Positions 14,819 through 15,528 of a stretch of DNA of 15,528 nt are shown in pieces. The notes below the pieces were generated by a model. That model worked only from the letters and a program-made list of their open reading frames with translations, did no database searches and had not been told where the DNA came from. Every line of letters starts with the position of its first letter. The first letter of the stretch is position 1. Origin of the DNA: Flavobacteriales bacterium UBA6969 (lineage in GTDB: Bacteria; Bacteroidota; Bacteroidia; Flavobacteriales_D; Sanyastnellaceae); NCBI GenBank assembly GCA_002448555.1, contig DJYV01000095.1, positions 4,411 through 19,938 of the forward strand, in the 5' to 3' direction. The translations under genes were made by a program, and so were the position numbers.

Positions 14819-15528
14819 ATGACCAAATCCACCCTTACGCTGATTGCCGCTCTCGGCATGTACTGCACGCTACAGGCCCAGTCCCTACGCGGTACGATTT
14901 CAGATGCTCAAGGCAATACACTTCCCGGCGCATCCGTCGTTGCCGATGGCACCAACGGCCAATTCGCAGACGCTGACGGTGCATATGTTTTGAGTCTGTC
15001 ACCGGGCACCCACACGGTCCAATTCTCCTACATCGGCTACATCAGCCAAACCAAGGAGGTAACCATGGGTACCGAAGACCAGACCATGAACGTCTCCCTC
15101 GCAGACGATGCGGTGTTAATTGAAGACGTCGTAGTTGTGGGCTACGGCGTTCAGCGCAAAAAGGAAGTCACGGGCAGCATTGTCAAGGTCGATTCCAAGC
15201 AAATCACAGGGGTTCAAACGCCGTCATTCGAGGCAGCACTTCAAGGACAAGCAGCGGGTGTTCAGGTCAGTCAATCATCGGGTGTTGCCGGCGCACCTTC
15301 ACTCATTCGTGTGCGTGGGGTGGCCTCCGTATCAGCAGCAGGTGATCCGCTTTACGTTGTCGATGGCATCCCCATCACTCAAGAGTATTTTCTCCGCGGC
15401 AACAGCGGCGCCCTCAACAACAATCCTCTGGCCGCCATCAATCCCAATGACATCGAATCCGTTGAGATCCTCAAGGACGCTGCAGCTACTGGCATTTACG
15501 GTTCGCGCGGCGCTAACGGCGTCATCCT
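14819..15528 (+). CDS. susC: SusC/RagA-family TonB-dependent outer-membrane transporter, N-terminal part, 3' truncated
   Basis: ATG 14819 opens a frame that runs off the window end after 236 codons plus two bases. A signal peptide covers about 1-21 (LIAALGMYCTLQAQ). Next comes a carboxypeptidase-regulatory-like beta domain (about 22-97; LRGTISDAQGNTLPGASV ... FSYIGY). Then comes the SusC hallmark VVVVGYGVQRKKEVTGSI (about 104-121), and the plug domain (ALQGQAAGVQV, IRVRGVASV, DPLYVVDGIPI, NPNDIESVEILKDAAATGIYGSRGANGVI). A full protein would be about 1000 residues. SusC barrels import oligosaccharides with a SusD lipoprotein lid, expected just downstream. Given the amylase and maltose phosphorylase next door, maltodextrins are the likely cargo. 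It is preceded by operator B. Confidence 0.95.
   Translation, partial: MTKSTLTLIAALGMYCTLQAQSLRGTISDAQGNTLPGASVVADGTNGQFADADGAYVLSLSPGTHTVQFSYIGYISQTKEVTMGTEDQTMNVSLADDAVLIEDVVVVGYGVQRKKEVTGSIVKVDSKQITGVQTPSFEAALQGQAAGVQVSQSSGVAGAPSLIRVRGVASVSAAGDPLYVVDGIPITQEYFLRGNSGALNNNPLAAINPNDIESVEILKDAAATGIYGSRGANGVI

Noticed and set aside
1..15528. tRNA, rRNA, CRISPR, insertion-sequence or prophage features
   Set aside because: None seen: the window is almost fully occupied by recognisable genes, with no direct-repeat arrays, transposase motifs or RNA-gene signatures.

Overview
The window looks like a chromosome segment of a member of the Bacteroidota, probably a Flavobacteriales-type marine or freshwater heterotroph. 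The clues are a SusC/RagA TonB-dependent transporter, type IX secretion (T9SS) C-terminal tails, a NUDIX-winged-helix sugar regulator of the type common in this phylum, start regions without Shine-Dalgarno sequences, and TAnnTTTG-like -7 promoter boxes. No rRNA, tRNA, insertion sequence or CRISPR array was seen. Gene order is compact, with many 4-8 bp overlaps.

Layout. (i) 1-2191, plus strand: the 3' end of a paraslipin/SPFH gene, an arginyl/leucyl-tRNA-protein transferase-like gene lacking the usual cysteine cluster, and exodeoxyribonuclease III; these look like housekeeping genes. (ii) 2282-2956, plus strand: a small secreted protein with a calcium-loop segment and a lamin-tail domain (LTD). 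(iii) 8800 down to 2967, minus strand: five tightly packed genes, pfkA - gapA - BadF-type sugar kinase - beta-phosphoglucomutase - GH65 maltose phosphorylase. (iv) 8934-14747, plus strand, divergent from pfkA: NUDIX-family regulator - CotH/LTD secreted protein - multidomain secreted alpha-amylase, each overlapping the next. (v) 14819 to the window end: susC-like gene, cut by the window edge.

How it works together (inference from family functions). The secreted T9SS amylase cuts starch or glycogen. The SusC transporter imports maltodextrins. In the cytoplasm maltose phosphorylase makes glucose plus beta-glucose 1-phosphate. Beta-phosphoglucomutase turns the latter into glucose 6-phosphate. The BadF-type kinase is the obvious candidate to phosphorylate the free glucose. 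PfkA and GAPDH, in the same operon, pull the carbon into lower glycolysis. No inner-membrane maltose permease and no susD is visible inside the window.

The most interesting signal is regulatory. An identical 15-bp near-palindrome, GTGTTGAAAATACAC, occurs exactly twice as far as I could see: once in the pfkA/NUDIX divergent intergenic region (8882-8896) and once just upstream of susC (14766-14780), where it overlaps the predicted -33 promoter element. I propose it is the operator of the NUDIX regulator, placing uptake, starch degradation, maltose phosphorolysis and two glycolytic enzymes in one local regulon. The pfkA leader also carries a perfect 9-bp inverted repeat that overlaps a 6-bp hairpin. 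The CotH-kinase/LTD protein inside the starch operon has no known role there and is the best candidate for an undescribed component.
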